From JAZLIT01 sp045617525 (lineage in GTDB: Bacteria; Bacillota; Bacilli; Bacillales_A; Planococcaceae): DNA of 64,000 nt. Positions 15,832 to 23,982 of the stretch are shown here, piece after piece; position 1 is the first letter of the stretch; each line of letters starts with the position of its first letter. The stretch lies in assembly GCA_045617525.1 (NCBI GenBank), contig JAZLIT010000062.1:1-64000 (forward strand). Reading direction: 5' to 3'. Below the pieces are notes generated by a model, which saw only the letters and a program-made list of their open reading frames with translations, made no database searches and was not told the origin of the DNA. Made by a program: the position numbers and the translations under genes.

Positions 15832-16977
15832 TTATTTTACCATGTTCTCCACAATATTTCTTGTTTCACTATCTACATGAAGGATTGTCTCTAAATCTGG
15901 TAATAAAATCGTATCATGTGTATCCATCACACGTTCAATACATTCCTCAATTTCCAGGAATTTAATTTTCCCTTGTAAAAACAAGGCAACTGCTGCTTCA
16001 TTCGCTGCATTCATTGCTGTTAAAATCGTACCGCCTGTCCGCCCTGCATCATAAGCAAGTTTTAATGCGCGGAAGCGGTCAAAATCTACTTCTTTAAAGT
16101 TTAGCTGACCAATTTGCGCTAAGTTCAAACGCTGCCCTCCAACGAGCGGTAAACGCTCTGGATAGCTCAGTGCATATTGAATCGGTACACGCATATCTGG
16201 TGTCCCAAGTTGTGCCATAACGCTTGTATCATGATATTCAACCATCGAGTGAATAATACTTTCACGATGAAGTACAACATCAATATCATCATAATCCATA
16301 TCGAATAATACCTTCGCCTCGATAACCTCAAGCCCTTTATTCATCATTGTTGCCGAATCGATTGTGATTTTCGCACCCATCGACCAGTTTGGATGATTTA
16401 ATGCTTCCTTCACCGTTACATCCTTCAGCTCTTCGCGTGTTTTATCACGGAACGAACCACCAGACGCAGTTAAAATCAGACGTGAAATACTTTTAGGATT
16501 TTCACCATTCATCGATTGATATAGCGCAGAATGCTCACTATCCACCGGTAAAATTGGCGCCCCGTATTTACGCGCTTCTGTCATTACAAGGTGACCTGCT
16601 GTTACAAGCGTTTCCTTATTCGCAATTGCAATCGTTTTACGCATACGAATGGCCGCAAGCGTTGACTCCAACCCTACACTACCTAATACTGCATTTACAA
16701 GGACCGTTGAGTCAGGATGCGTTGCTACTTCCACTAATCCCTTTATGCCATAAGTGAACGAAATATGCGGAAACTCTTTTGAAAGAGCGAGCGCATCATT
16801 TTCTTCCTGCATTGACACAAGCTCTGGCTGTAACAGCTTAATAATTTCACGTGATTTTTCTACATTTCTTCCGGCTGAAAATGCTACAAGCTTAAATTCA
16901 GAAGGCTGTGCCACTAAAATATCAATCGTTTGCACACCTATAGAACCCGTCGCGCCTAATAAACTAATCTTTTTCAT
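15832..16977 (-). CDS. dxr: 1-deoxy-D-xylulose 5-phosphate reductoisomerase
   Basis: Converts DXP to 2-C-methylerythritol 4-phosphate with NADPH, the committed step of the MEP isoprenoid pathway. The 381-residue protein shows the NADPH loop G-A-T-G-S-I-G (8-14), A-N-K-E-T-L-V, the metal/substrate segment P-V-D-S-E-H-S-A (the D-S-E triad), and the C-terminal M-N-A-A-N-E-A-A-V motif. Its product feeds undecaprenyl phosphate, made by the adjacent uppS gene, so the cluster joins isoprenoid and envelope lipid synthesis. It is 18 bp from cdsA and 32 bp from rseP. Confidence 0.97.
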   Translation of the reverse strand: MKKISLLGATGSIGVQTIDILVAQPSEFKLVAFSAGRNVEKSREIIKLLQPELVSMQEENDALALSKEFPHISFTYGIKGLVEVATHPDSTVLVNAVLGSVGLESTLAAIRMRKTIAIANKETLVTAGHLVMTEARKYGAPILPVDSEHSALYQSMNGENPKSISRLILTASGGSFRDKTREELKDVTVKEALNHPNWSMGAKITIDSATMMNKGLEVIEAKVLFDMDYDDIDVVLHRESIIHSMVEYHDTSVMAQLGTPDMRVPIQYALSYPERLPLVGGQRLNLAQIGQLNFKEVDFDRFRALKLAYDAGRTGGTILTAMNAANEAAVALFLQGKIKFLEIEECIERVMDTHDTILLPDLETILHVDSETRNIVENMVK

Positions 16978-16995
16978 GAAGTAACTCTCCCTTTT

Positions 16996-17790
16996 TTAAC
17001 CAACAAAATGAAGTAAACTAAGAAGTGGTAACACAAATAACAAACTATCAAAGCGGTCTAAAATCCCACCATGACCTGGTAAAATATTGCCTGAATCCTT
17101 CACATCATAATGGCGTTTAATAGCCGATTCCACTAAATCACCCATTTGCCCAAATATAGAGCTAATAATCGCTACAATAATTAATAGCGTCCATGAAATA
17201 TTAAACGGTGCAATAAATTGCATAATAGTCGCTGCTATAACCGCAAGAACTACCCCACCGACAAATCCTTCAATCGTCTTATTCGGTGAAATTTCCGGCC
17301 ACAGCTTATTTTTACCTAAGGCACGCCCTGTAAAGTACGCCCCTGAATCCGTAACCCAAACAATTAATAAAGCAAAGACTAAGTAAGCAACACCCGCGTC
17401 ACGCGTTGCAATTAAATAATAGAATCCAATTCCAACATAAAGTGCGCTTAAAATGATAAAACCAACATCATCAAATGTAAATCGATTTTTCACAAGCACT
17501 GTATACACTAACAATAAAATAACAGCAATGAATAATAGCTCAAACTTAGAATACGCAATTGCCTCTACTACTTTTGCTTCCCATTCACTCGGCATTAATA
17601 ATGCAAATACTGCTAATAATGCTAAAACACCTGGTACTGATGTTATTTTTATTTGCTTCATACGTAAAATTTCATAAAGCCCTACCGTTGCAAGTGCGTA
17701 CACTAATAATGTAAACGGTAATTGTCCATATACTACAAATGGAATAAATAGCGCTGCCGCTACCACACCTGTAATGATACGTGTTTTCAA
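16996..17790 (-). CDS. cdsA: phosphatidate cytidylyltransferase
   Basis: Makes CDP-diacylglycerol from phosphatidic acid and CTP, the branch-point of phospholipid synthesis, in the cytoplasmic membrane. The 264-residue protein is almost entirely hydrophobic, with about eight predicted membrane helices, and ends with the CDP-DAG synthase signature S-A-I-K-R-H-Y-D-V-K-D-S-G, then P-G-H-G-G-I-L-D-R-F-D. It begins one base after the uppS stop, so the two are likely coupled. Confidence 0.96.
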   Translation of the reverse strand: MKTRIITGVVAAALFIPFVVYGQLPFTLLVYALATVGLYEILRMKQIKITSVPGVLALLAVFALLMPSEWEAKVVEAIAYSKFELLFIAVILLLVYTVLVKNRFTFDDVGFIILSALYVGIGFYYLIATRDAGVAYLVFALLIVWVTDSGAYFTGRALGKNKLWPEISPNKTIEGFVGGVVLAVIAATIMQFIAPFNISWTLLIIVAIISSIFGQMGDLVESAIKRHYDVKDSGNILPGHGGILDRFDSLLFVLPLLSLLHFVG

Positions 17791-17791
17791 A

Positions 17792-18577
17792 TTATTCCTC
17801 TCCTTTTAAGCCACCATATCTACGATTTCTGCTTTGATAACCGCGAATCGCCTCTATTAGCGTAGCCTCTGTAAAATCTGGCCAATGTACATCTGTAAAC
17901 CAAAATTCTGCATACGCTAACTGCCATAACATAAAATTACTCAAACGGATTTCTCCACTTGTGCGAATTAATAAATCTGGCTCTGGTAAATGAGACGTCA
18001 TTAAATATTGATTTATTCGGTGCTCATCAATCGCTTCTACCGATAATTGCCCTTGTTGTACATCATGTGCGATTTTTTGCATTGCATTCACAAGCTCTGC
18101 TCGCCCACCATAATTCATAGCAAAATTTAAAATTAATCCTGTATTTTGTTTTGTTGTTTCAATTGCATTATCTAACGCTTTTCTAGTACTTTCAGGTAAA
18201 GCCTCAATTTCACCAATCGTTTCAACGCGGATATTTCGCTCCATCAGCTCTGGTAAAAATGAATTCAAAAACTGCTCTGGTAAACTCATTAAAAAATCCA
18301 CTTCAGTCTTCGGACGCTTCCAATTTTCAGTTGAAAAAGCGTATAGCGTTAATACATTCACTCCTAAATCACAGGCAGAACGCGTGATTTTCCGAACGTT
18401 TTTCATCCCTTCACGGTGCCCAGCAATTCGAGGCAATGAACGTCTTTTCGCCCATCGTCCATTTCCATCCATAATAATGGCGATATGGGAAGGAATTTTT
18501 TCTTCCCGATTTATATCAACATCGCGTTGAGTGCTTTTTGCAGGTAGTTGTTTTTTTGAAAAAAGCTTTTTAAACAT
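17792..18577 (-). CDS. uppS: undecaprenyl pyrophosphate synthase (UppS)
   Basis: Adds eight isopentenyl units in cis to farnesyl pyrophosphate, giving the lipid carrier of peptidoglycan and teichoic acid synthesis. The 261-residue protein has the cis-prenyltransferase signature I-A-I-I-M-D-G-N-G-R-W-A (catalytic Asp 37), Y-A-F-S-T-E-N-W-K-R-P, and the C-terminal L-L-I-R-T-S-G-E-x-R-L-S-N-F. Start: the ATG at 18577 has GGAGGA about eight bases upstream; an ATG five codons earlier overlaps that site. A TATGAT hexamer at 18623-18628 may be the -10 box of this cluster, without a good -35. A frr terminator lies upstream. Confidence 0.96.
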   Translation of the reverse strand: MFKKLFSKKQLPAKSTQRDVDINREEKIPSHIAIIMDGNGRWAKRRSLPRIAGHREGMKNVRKITRSACDLGVNVLTLYAFSTENWKRPKTEVDFLMSLPEQFLNSFLPELMERNIRVETIGEIEALPESTRKALDNAIETTKQNTGLILNFAMNYGGRAELVNAMQKIAHDVQQGQLSVEAIDEHRINQYLMTSHLPEPDLLIRTSGEIRLSNFMLWQLAYAEFWFTDVHWPDFTEATLIEAIRGYQSRNRRYGGLKGEE

Positions 18578-18717
18578 ACACAATTCCTCCATTTGCTATA
18601 CCTAGCCAGCATATACGTACTTATCATATCAAAAAGGCTTAGAACTGTGTTACATTTCTTTAAATGTTCTATTACTCTTTTCCCTTTTATTTATTTCTAA
18701 ATAATTATGTAGTAGAA

Positions 18718-18748
18718 AGAAAAAGACGCCCTATAGTTAGGACGTCTT
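18718..18748 (-). terminator. intrinsic terminator of pyrH-frr
   Basis: AAGACGTCCTA pairs with TAGGGCGTCTT (18723-18733 with 18738-18748, one G-T pair) around a 4-nt loop, followed on the minus strand by TTTTTC-TTTC. It is 37 bp past the frr stop. Confidence 0.88.
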
Positions 18749-18784
18749 AATCCAAAATAAGTTCATTTAACTTATGCCGACAAA

Positions 18785-19342
18785 TTAAACTGATAGAATT
18801 TCTTCTTCTTTGTCTTTTGCAATTGAGTCAATTTTCGCGATGAATTCATCTGTGATTTTTTGGATATCTTCACCGAAACCACGTAATGCGTCTTCAGTAA
18901 TTTCACCAGCTTTTTCAGCTTTTTTCAGATCATCATTTGCATCACGACGTACGTTACGAATCGCAATTTTCGATTCTTCCGCTTCTTTTTTCACTAATTT
19001 CACAAGGTCTTTACGACGCTCTTCTGTTAGTGCAGGAATCATTAAACGAATTACGTTACCATCATTTGTTGGTGTAATACCAAGATCTGATTTCATAATT
19101 GCTTTTTCGATATCACCTAGAATCGATTTATCATACGGTGCGATTACTAGTAAACGTGCTTCAGGAACTGAAACGCCGCCCACTTGGTTAATCGGTGTTG
19201 GTGAACCATAGTAATCCATTGTGATACGGTCTAAAAGTGCAGCATTTGCACGACCAGCACGAATACTAGCTAATTCACGTGTATAAGCGCCAATCGATTT
19301 ATTCATACGATCTTTTGCTTGTTCAATAATTTGTTTTGTCAT
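18785..19342 (-). CDS. frr: ribosome recycling factor
   Basis: RRF acts with EF-G to split post-termination ribosomes. The 185-residue length is the family standard. It shows the three-helix domain I and beta domain II (R-I-T-M-D-Y-Y-G-S-P-T-P-I-N-Q-V), L-V-I-A-P-Y-D-K and the helical segment L-T-E-E-R-R-K-D-L-V-K. Its ATG overlaps the pyrH stop by one base (TAATG), indicating coupled translation. The neighbour order rpsB-tsf-pyrH-frr is conserved across bacteria. Confidence 0.97.
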   Translation of the reverse strand: MTKQIIEQAKDRMNKSIGAYTRELASIRAGRANAALLDRITMDYYGSPTPINQVGGVSVPEARLLVIAPYDKSILGDIEKAIMKSDLGITPTNDGNVIRLMIPALTEERRKDLVKLVKKEAEESKIAIRNVRRDANDDLKKAEKAGEITEDALRGFGEDIQKITDEFIAKIDSIAKDKEEEILSV

Positions 19343-20067
19343 TACGCATCTCTCCTAACTACTGTACCAATTTTTTCGCCCATTACTGCGCGTTTAATAT
19401 TACCTTCTTCTGTAATTGAGAATACAACTAATGGGATATCATTGTCCATACATAAAGTTGACGCTGTTGAATCCATTACTTGTAATCCTTGCTGAATTAC
19501 GTCTAAGTAAGTAAGCGTGTCGTATTTCACTGCATTTGCATCTAATTTTGGATCCGCTGAGTAAATACCATCTACATTGTTTTTACCCATTAAAATTGCA
19601 TCTGCATTAATTTCAGCCGCACGTAATGCTGCAGTTGTATCTGTAGAGAAATAAGGGTTACCCGTACCCGCTGCAAAAATTACAACGCGTTTTTTCTCTA
19701 AATGACGTACTGCTTTACGACGAATGTAAGGTTCCGCAACTTGTGTCATCACGATTGACGATTGAACACGTGTTTCAATTCCTTGCTTCTCTAATGCATC
19801 TTGCATTGCTAATGAGTTCATAACTGTCGCAAGCATCCCCATATAATCTGCTGATGCACGCTCCATACCCATTTCACTGCCGACTTTACCGCGCCAGTAA
19901 TTTCCGCCACCAACTACAACAGCTACTTCAACATCTAGGTCTACTACTTCTTTTACTTGTTTGGCAACCGTTTTGATAATCTCTGGAGATAAGCCAAAAC
20001 CTGCTTCACCAGCTAATGCTTCGCCACTCAATTTAATGACTACTCTTTTATACTTTGCAACACTCAT
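19342..20067 (-). CDS. pyrH: UMP kinase
   Basis: Phosphorylates UMP to UDP; the bacterial hexameric enzyme of the amino-acid kinase fold, regulated by GTP and UTP. The 241-residue protein carries V-V-I-K-L-S-G-E-A-L near the start, V-V-V-G-G-G-N-Y-W-R-G, A-A-G-T-G-N-P-Y-F-S-T-D-T and D-A-I-L-M-G-K-N-N-V-D-G. It is 175 bp downstream of tsf, with a terminator in between, so it probably has its own promoter; frr follows directly. Confidence 0.97.
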   Translation of the reverse strand: MSVAKYKRVVIKLSGEALAGEAGFGLSPEIIKTVAKQVKEVVDLDVEVAVVVGGGNYWRGKVGSEMGMERASADYMGMLATVMNSLAMQDALEKQGIETRVQSSIVMTQVAEPYIRRKAVRHLEKKRVVIFAAGTGNPYFSTDTTAALRAAEINADAILMGKNNVDGIYSADPKLDANAVKYDTLTYLDVIQQGLQVMDSTASTLCMDNDIPLVVFSITEEGNIKRAVMGEKIGTVVRRDA

Positions 20068-20173
20068 AGTAAACCTCCGCTACTCAGCTATTCGCTTTTA
20101 TTATTCAGCACCTACATATACTGCTTTACCCAAAATTATTATTACAATGAATAAAAACATTAGGCTTTTCTTG

Positions 20174-20205
20174 AAAAATAGGGAACACGGTATATGTGCT
20201 CCCTA
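20174..20205 (-). terminator. intrinsic terminator downstream of tsf
   Basis: A 10-bp stem (20179-20188 with 20196-20205, one G-T pair) with a 7-nt loop is followed on the minus strand by TTTTTC. It is 37 bp past the tsf stop and separates rpsB-tsf from pyrH-frr. Confidence 0.88.
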
Positions 20206-20242
20206 CTTGTTGAACCTAGTTTTAGACTAAGTAATTGTTCAA

Positions 20243-21127
20243 TTAGTTACCTTTAACTTGACTCATTACTTCTTCAGCGAAGTTGTCTTCTTTTTTCTCA
20301 ATACCTTCACCAACAGCATAGCGGTTGAATGCAGTTACAGTACCGCCAGTTGATTCAACGAAAGCACGAACTTTTTGGTCTGAGTTTTTAACGAAAGTTT
20401 GGTCAAGTAAGCAGATGTCTTCGAAATATTTACCAAGACGACCTTCAACCATTTTCGCTACGATGTTTTCTGGTTTACCTTCAGCAAGAGCTTGCTCAGT
20501 TAATACTTTGCGCTCACGCTCAGTATCTTCTGCAGAAACTTCTTCACGAGAAACGTAGATTGGGTTGATTGCAGCGATATGCATAGCGATATCTTTTGCA
20601 GCAGCAGCGTCAGTAGAACCCTCAAGAACTACTAATACACCAATACGTCCGCCCATGTGTAGGTAAGCACCGAAAGCATCAGCATCAGTTTTAGTTTTGA
20701 TTTCGAAACGACGTAGAGAAATTTTCTCTCCGATTGTAGCGATTGCAGTAGAAATGTAATCAGCAACTTTAACGTCACCAATCATCGTTTCTAAAGCAGC
20801 TTCAGCGTCAGCTGGTTTAGTTGCAAGTAAGTGTGCAGCTAATTCAGATACTAAAGCTTGGAACTTATCGTTTTTAGCAACGAAATCAGTTTCAGCGTTG
20901 ATTTCTACTAAGATTGCTTCGTTACCTTGTTCTAAGATGAACGTAGTACCTTCAGCAGCGATACGGTCTGATTTTTTGTTAGCAGCAGCTAAACCTTTTT
21001 CACGTAGGAAATCGATTGCAGCTTCGATGTTACCTTCAGTTTGTACTAAAGCTTTTTTACAGTCCATCATACCTGCGCCTGTTTTTTCACGTAATTCTTT
21101 TACCATTTGTGCAGTAACTTGTGTCAT
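20243..21127 (-). CDS. tsf: elongation factor Ts
   Basis: EF-Ts is the nucleotide exchange factor of EF-Tu. The 294-residue protein starts with the EF-Tu-contacting UBA-like domain (V-K-E-L-R-E-K-T-G-A-G-M-M-D-C-K-K-A-L), then T-D-F-V-A-K-N-D-K-F, and two core subdomains, with the coiled part near the end (S-T-G-G-T-V). Ribosome binding site GAGGAGGAAA precedes the ATG. It follows rpsB by 144 bp, where an internal terminator would lower its transcription relative to rpsB unless read through. Confidence 0.97.
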   Translation of the reverse strand: MTQVTAQMVKELREKTGAGMMDCKKALVQTEGNIEAAIDFLREKGLAAANKKSDRIAAEGTTFILEQGNEAILVEINAETDFVAKNDKFQALVSELAAHLLATKPADAEAALETMIGDVKVADYISTAIATIGEKISLRRFEIKTKTDADAFGAYLHMGGRIGVLVVLEGSTDAAAAKDIAMHIAAINPIYVSREEVSAEDTERERKVLTEQALAEGKPENIVAKMVEGRLGKYFEDICLLDQTFVKNSDQKVRAFVESTGGTVTAFNRYAVGEGIEKKEDNFAEEVMSQVKGN

Positions 21128-21214
21128 GTAAGTTTCCTCCTCGGAAAATGAGTGTTACATACCTACGTATGTACATTTAATTTTTTACAGCTAATTTAGC
21201 TGGTATTCTATTTT

Positions 21215-21259
21215 TTTCAAAAAAAGGTGATAAGGGGTTTGATCCACTTATCACCTTTT
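21215..21259 (-). terminator. terminator between rpsB and tsf
   Basis: A perfect 13-bp stem (21222-21234 with 21247-21259) with a 12-nt loop, followed on the minus strand by a T-rich run. It starts 13 bp after the rpsB stop. Its position inside the rpsB-tsf unit suggests partial termination or separate tsf transcription. Confidence 0.9.
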
Positions 21260-21271
21260 AATAGCAAGGAA

Positions 21272-21988
21272 TTACTCAGCAGATGCTTCTACTGGAGCTT
21301 CTTCTTCACCTTGTTTAGCTTCTAATAATGCGTCAGCCATTTTAGCAGTTAATAGTTTAACAGCACGGATAGCGTCATCATTAGCTGGGATTACGTAGTC
21401 GATCTCATCTGGATCACAGTTTGTATCAACAATACCAACTAAAGGAATGTTTAGTTTGATTGCTTCAGCAACAGCAATACGCTCTTTACGAGGGTCTACT
21501 ACGAACATTACGTCTGGAACAGCTTTCATATCACGGATACCGCCTAAGAATTTAACTAGACGTTCGTGTTCTTTTTTAAGTTGGATAACTTCTTTTTTAG
21601 GAAGTACAGCAAAAGTACCGTCTTCTTCCATTTTTTCGATATCTTTCATACGTTTAACACGTTTTTGAATAGTACCGAAGTTTGTTAAAGTACCACCTAA
21701 CCAACGTTGGTTGATGTAGTAGTTACCTGAACGCTCAGCTTCGTCTTTAATCGCTTCTTGAGCTTGTTTTTTAGTACCAACGAAAAGAACTTTACCACCA
21801 TCTTGGCCAACTTGGCGCATGAAGTCGTAAGCTTCCTCTAATTTTTTAACCGTTTTTTGTAGATCGATAATGTAGATACCGTTACGCTCAACGAAGATAT
21901 ATTTCTTCATTTTTGGGTTCCAACGGCGAGTTTGGTGACCGAAATGTACACCAGCTTCAAGTAATTGTTTCATAGAAATTACTGACAT
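21272..21988 (-). CDS. rpsB: 30S ribosomal protein S2
   Basis: Ribosomal protein S2 of the 30S subunit. The 238-residue protein begins V-I-S-M-K-Q-L-L-E-A-G-V-H-F-G-H-Q-T-R-R-W-N-P-K, the S2 signature, and has the coiled-coil protrusion in the middle (I-Q-K-R-V-K-R-M-K-D) and P-D-V-M-F-V-V-D-P-R-K-E. The tail is Glu/Ala-rich. A good ribosome binding site (AGGAGGAAA) precedes the ATG. A promoter (22113-22141) and a foldable leader lie upstream; in many bacteria S2 represses its own leader. Confidence 0.98.
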   Translation of the reverse strand: MSVISMKQLLEAGVHFGHQTRRWNPKMKKYIFVERNGIYIIDLQKTVKKLEEAYDFMRQVGQDGGKVLFVGTKKQAQEAIKDEAERSGNYYINQRWLGGTLTNFGTIQKRVKRMKDIEKMEEDGTFAVLPKKEVIQLKKEHERLVKFLGGIRDMKAVPDVMFVVDPRKERIAVAEAIKLNIPLVGIVDTNCDPDEIDYVIPANDDAIRAVKLLTAKMADALLEAKQGEEEAPVEASAE

Positions 21989-22112
21989 GTGTGTTTCCTC
22001 CTAATTGTTTGGTTTTTTCCCTCCGCAATTTTCATCTGCAACAAGCTACCTACATAATGCAAGCACCACTTACTACATCAAATTGCGTGTGTATTGTTTA
22101 ACACCAATTGAT
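21989..22112 (-). promoter_or_regulatory. rpsB leader, candidate S2 autoregulatory RNA
   Basis: Between the promoter and the rpsB start, GCAATTT (22086-22080) can pair with AAATTGC (22031-22025), a 7-bp closing stem around about 48 nt of internal structure that contains two TTGCA-like segments. The 3' arm ends just before a GGAGGG, about 40 nt ahead of the true ribosome binding site. S2 autoregulates in several phyla, so this is a candidate only. Confidence 0.35.
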
Positions 22113-22141
22113 AATATAGCATAAAAAAAATCCCACCGCAA
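22113..22141 (-). promoter_or_regulatory. SigA-type promoter of rpsB
   Basis: Minus-strand TTGCGG (22141-22136), a 17-bp spacer and TATATT (22118-22113). The -35 box lies within the swrB terminator hairpin, and the T-run of that terminator falls inside the spacer. Confidence 0.55.
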
Positions 22142-22157
22142 CTGTTTATGCGTGGAA
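22122..22157 (-). terminator. terminator at the end of the fla/che-sigD-swrB region
   Basis: TTCCACGC pairs with GCGGTGGGA (22157-22131, one bulge, one G-T pair), followed by eight T on the minus strand. The swrB stop codon (22146-22148) lies in the hairpin loop, so the stem's 5' arm is made of the last codons of swrB. Confidence 0.8.
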
Positions 22158-22769
22158 TTTTATTAATAACTCAATTTCTGTTTTGCCTTTTTGCGTTCTC
22201 TTAGCTATTTCTTCAATGCTAAAACCATTTTTATAAAGTGTAACCACTTCACTTTCAAAGGTTGGCAACACTTGATTGATTGGCTCGTCAATTGCAGGTG
22301 CCGGCACAGAGTCGTTCGCTATAATGTTTTGCTTTTTATATGCATTTGCTACTATATTTTTAGGAACTGTTTTCGCACCTAGTAAAATATGCTCCAGGTC
22401 GGGCATTGCAATCGCATTCCCCTGTTCTACTAGACTCGAGATTTGCTCACGCTTTCGGTCATTCAATTGTAATGGACTACTCGTACGAGACGTTTCCGAT
22501 TGCTCTTTCACTTGGTTTTGCAACTGCACTGATTGCATTGGCGCTACGACGTGTTGAATTTCACGTTCTGTTAGCTCCCGAATTAAACGATCGTTTTCAT
22601 CCTTCATCTCCATTAAATAAACGCTAATCGCATCATCCATCTCACGAACCATACGCTCTTGATCTCTTTCTAAATCTTTAAATTTTGCTATTTTACTATT
22701 TAATAGAACAATGATATAAAAACTAAAAATTTGCAAAATGAAAAGAACAATAAATAATGCAGTTACCAT
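22146..22769 (-). CDS. swrB: SwrB-like swarming motility protein
   Basis: A 207-residue single-pass membrane protein in the position of B. subtilis swrB (after sigD, before rpsB). SwrB promotes assembly of the flagellar export apparatus and so raises SigD activity. Residues 4-24 form one hydrophobic helix with no cleavable signal, followed by a charged coiled-coil stretch (about 28-72), a Ser/Thr/Gln-rich linker and a C-terminal helix-turn-helix-like unit (L-Y-K-N-G-F-S-I-E-E-I-A-K-R-T-Q-K-G-K and E-I-E-L-L-I-K-F). That C-terminal motif is the part shared with SwrB. It is about 40 residues longer than the B. subtilis protein, mainly in the linker. Assignment rests on position, topology and the C-terminal motif. 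Confidence 0.8.
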   Translation of the reverse strand: MVTALFIVLFILQIFSFYIIVLLNSKIAKFKDLERDQERMVREMDDAISVYLMEMKDENDRLIRELTEREIQHVVAPMQSVQLQNQVKEQSETSRTSSPLQLNDRKREQISSLVEQGNAIAMPDLEHILLGAKTVPKNIVANAYKKQNIIANDSVPAPAIDEPINQVLPTFESEVVTLYKNGFSIEEIAKRTQKGKTEIELLIKFHA

Positions 22770-22778
22770 TTATACTCC

Positions 22779-23087
22779 TTAGCCGCTGTAATCAATAAAA
22801 TTCCCTTTAAACGGATGCTGTGCCGGCTTTTCTTCTTTTTTATTTTTCCGATCCTTCTCCATCAGCGATCGGGATTGGTCGGAGGCATTTCGCTCGCCAT
22901 CTTCGTTCAGATTATCTAGCTCATCTGTTTCATTCACAGCTAATTGCTTGCGCTCAATGTCCCTTTTCAATGCTTCATTCGCATGATGCTGCTGGTTAAT
23001 TACATTTTGTTGGTGGTTATCAGCGATTTTACCGGCGTCAAACGTTTTAGGGATTGCTATTTGCAATTCAATTGCTTTTAAACTCAC
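22779..23087 (-). CDS. conserved hypothetical protein between sigD and swrB
   Basis: A 102-residue, highly polar protein that I do not recognise by function. It opens with a short hydrophobic strand (S-L-K-A-I-E-L-Q-I-A-I-P-K), followed by a Gln/Asn/His-rich and then strongly charged, probably disordered or helical middle, and ends with a hydrophobic motif H-P-F-K-G-N-F-I-D-Y-S-G. No membrane segment or signal peptide. Only the two ends look constrained, suggesting short binding motifs for a partner. I recall similar small proteins with a H-P-[FY]-K-G-x-F-I-D end beside sigD in other Bacillales. It lies 16 bp after sigD and 9 bp before swrB, in the same transcript. A flagellar or SigD-related role is inferred from position only. 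Confidence 0.75.
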   Translation of the reverse strand: MSLKAIELQIAIPKTFDAGKIADNHQQNVINQQHHANEALKRDIERKQLAVNETDELDNLNEDGERNASDQSRSLMEKDRKNKKEEKPAQHPFKGNFIDYSG

Positions 23088-23103
23088 AAATATAACCTCC
23101 TAT

Positions 23104-23874
23104 TTAAACACTGGCCATTTCAGAAGACAATAACTTACGCAGTTTAAATAACGCTTTTGAATGAATTTGTGAAATTCGTGATGTTGAGAGTTGAAGCATT
23201 TCACCGATTTCTGTTAGCGTCATTTCTTCTGTATAAAATAAGCTTAATACTAATTGTTCTTTTTCATTTAATTTTTGTATGTTATCCGCCAAATCACTTA
23301 GTAACTCTGATTGAACAATTTGCTGCTCTGGCGTTCTTGTACGCTCATCTCGAATTACAAATGACTTTCCATCGGCCTCATCTTGATCTTGCTGTTCATT
23401 AATCGACAAGACATTTGAGAAGAAATGCTCTTGATACGTTTGGTAAACCTCTTCAACTGGTACACTCATATGTTCTGCCAGTTCTTCAGGAGTCGCATGT
23501 CGCATTAACTTCTGCTCGAGCTGCTCAATCTGACCATCAAGCTTTTTCGCCTTTTCCCTAGCAGAACGCGGAAGCCAATCCTCTTTGCGTAAACCATCTA
23601 TAATCGCGCCGCGAACACGGAATGAAGCATATGTATCAAACTTTAAATCTCGGTTTATATCAAACTTATTTAACGCATCAAATAATCCCATCATACCGAG
23701 GCTGACTAAATCATCGCGCGACACACTTTTAGGGAGCCCCGCACCAATTCTTTGAACGTGGTAATTAACTAACGGTTTATACTTTTTTATTAATGTATTG
23801 CCTGCTGACGGATCACGATCATTAATCCAACTAGTCCATAACTTTTGTTCGTCATTAACAATTAACTGTGCCAT
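23104..23874 (-). CDS. sigD: RNA polymerase sigma factor SigD (flagellar, FliA type)
   Basis: The flagellar/autolysin sigma factor, which recognises TAAA-GCCGATAT-type promoters and is held by FlgM until the hook is finished. The 256-residue protein has region 2 at about 34-105 (L-V-N-Y-H-V, D-D-L-V-S-L-G-M-M-G-L-F-D-A, F-D-T-Y-A-S-F-R-V-R-G-A-I-I-D), region 3, and region 4 near the C-terminus (L-T-L-T/M-T-L-T-E-I-G-E-M-L type helix-turn-helix with S-R-I-S-Q-I-H). I use the ATG at 23874; the upstream GTG codons overlap the AGAGGTGG ribosome binding site. Unlike a simple distal operon gene, it is preceded by a terminator (23983-24017) and an extended -10 promoter (23912-23920). Confidence 0.96.
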   Translation of the reverse strand: MAQLIVNDEQKLWTSWINDRDPSAGNTLIKKYKPLVNYHVQRIGAGLPKSVSRDDLVSLGMMGLFDALNKFDINRDLKFDTYASFRVRGAIIDGLRKEDWLPRSAREKAKKLDGQIEQLEQKLMRHATPEELAEHMSVPVEEVYQTYQEHFFSNVLSINEQQDQDEADGKSFVIRDERTRTPEQQIVQSELLSDLADNIQKLNEKEQLVLSLFYTEEMTLTEIGEMLQLSTSRISQIHSKALFKLRKLLSSEMASV

Positions 23875-23911
23875 CACACCCACCTCTTTTCAAGCAAAAC
23901 TACTAAATTTT

Positions 23912-23945
23912 ATTATAGCAAATTATGAATAAAATTACACTCAAC
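23912..23945 (-). promoter_or_regulatory. SigA-type extended -10 promoter of sigD
   Basis: Minus-strand TGCTATAAT (23920-23912) is a perfect -10 with an upstream TG. A weak GTGTAA lies 17 bp further up (23940-23935). It predicts a 5' leader of about 30 nt before the sigD ATG. Together with the terminator just upstream it gives sigD its own transcription start. Confidence 0.65.
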
Positions 23946-23982
23946 CGAATATCCTCATTCCTAACTTTATTCGAACTTTCGC

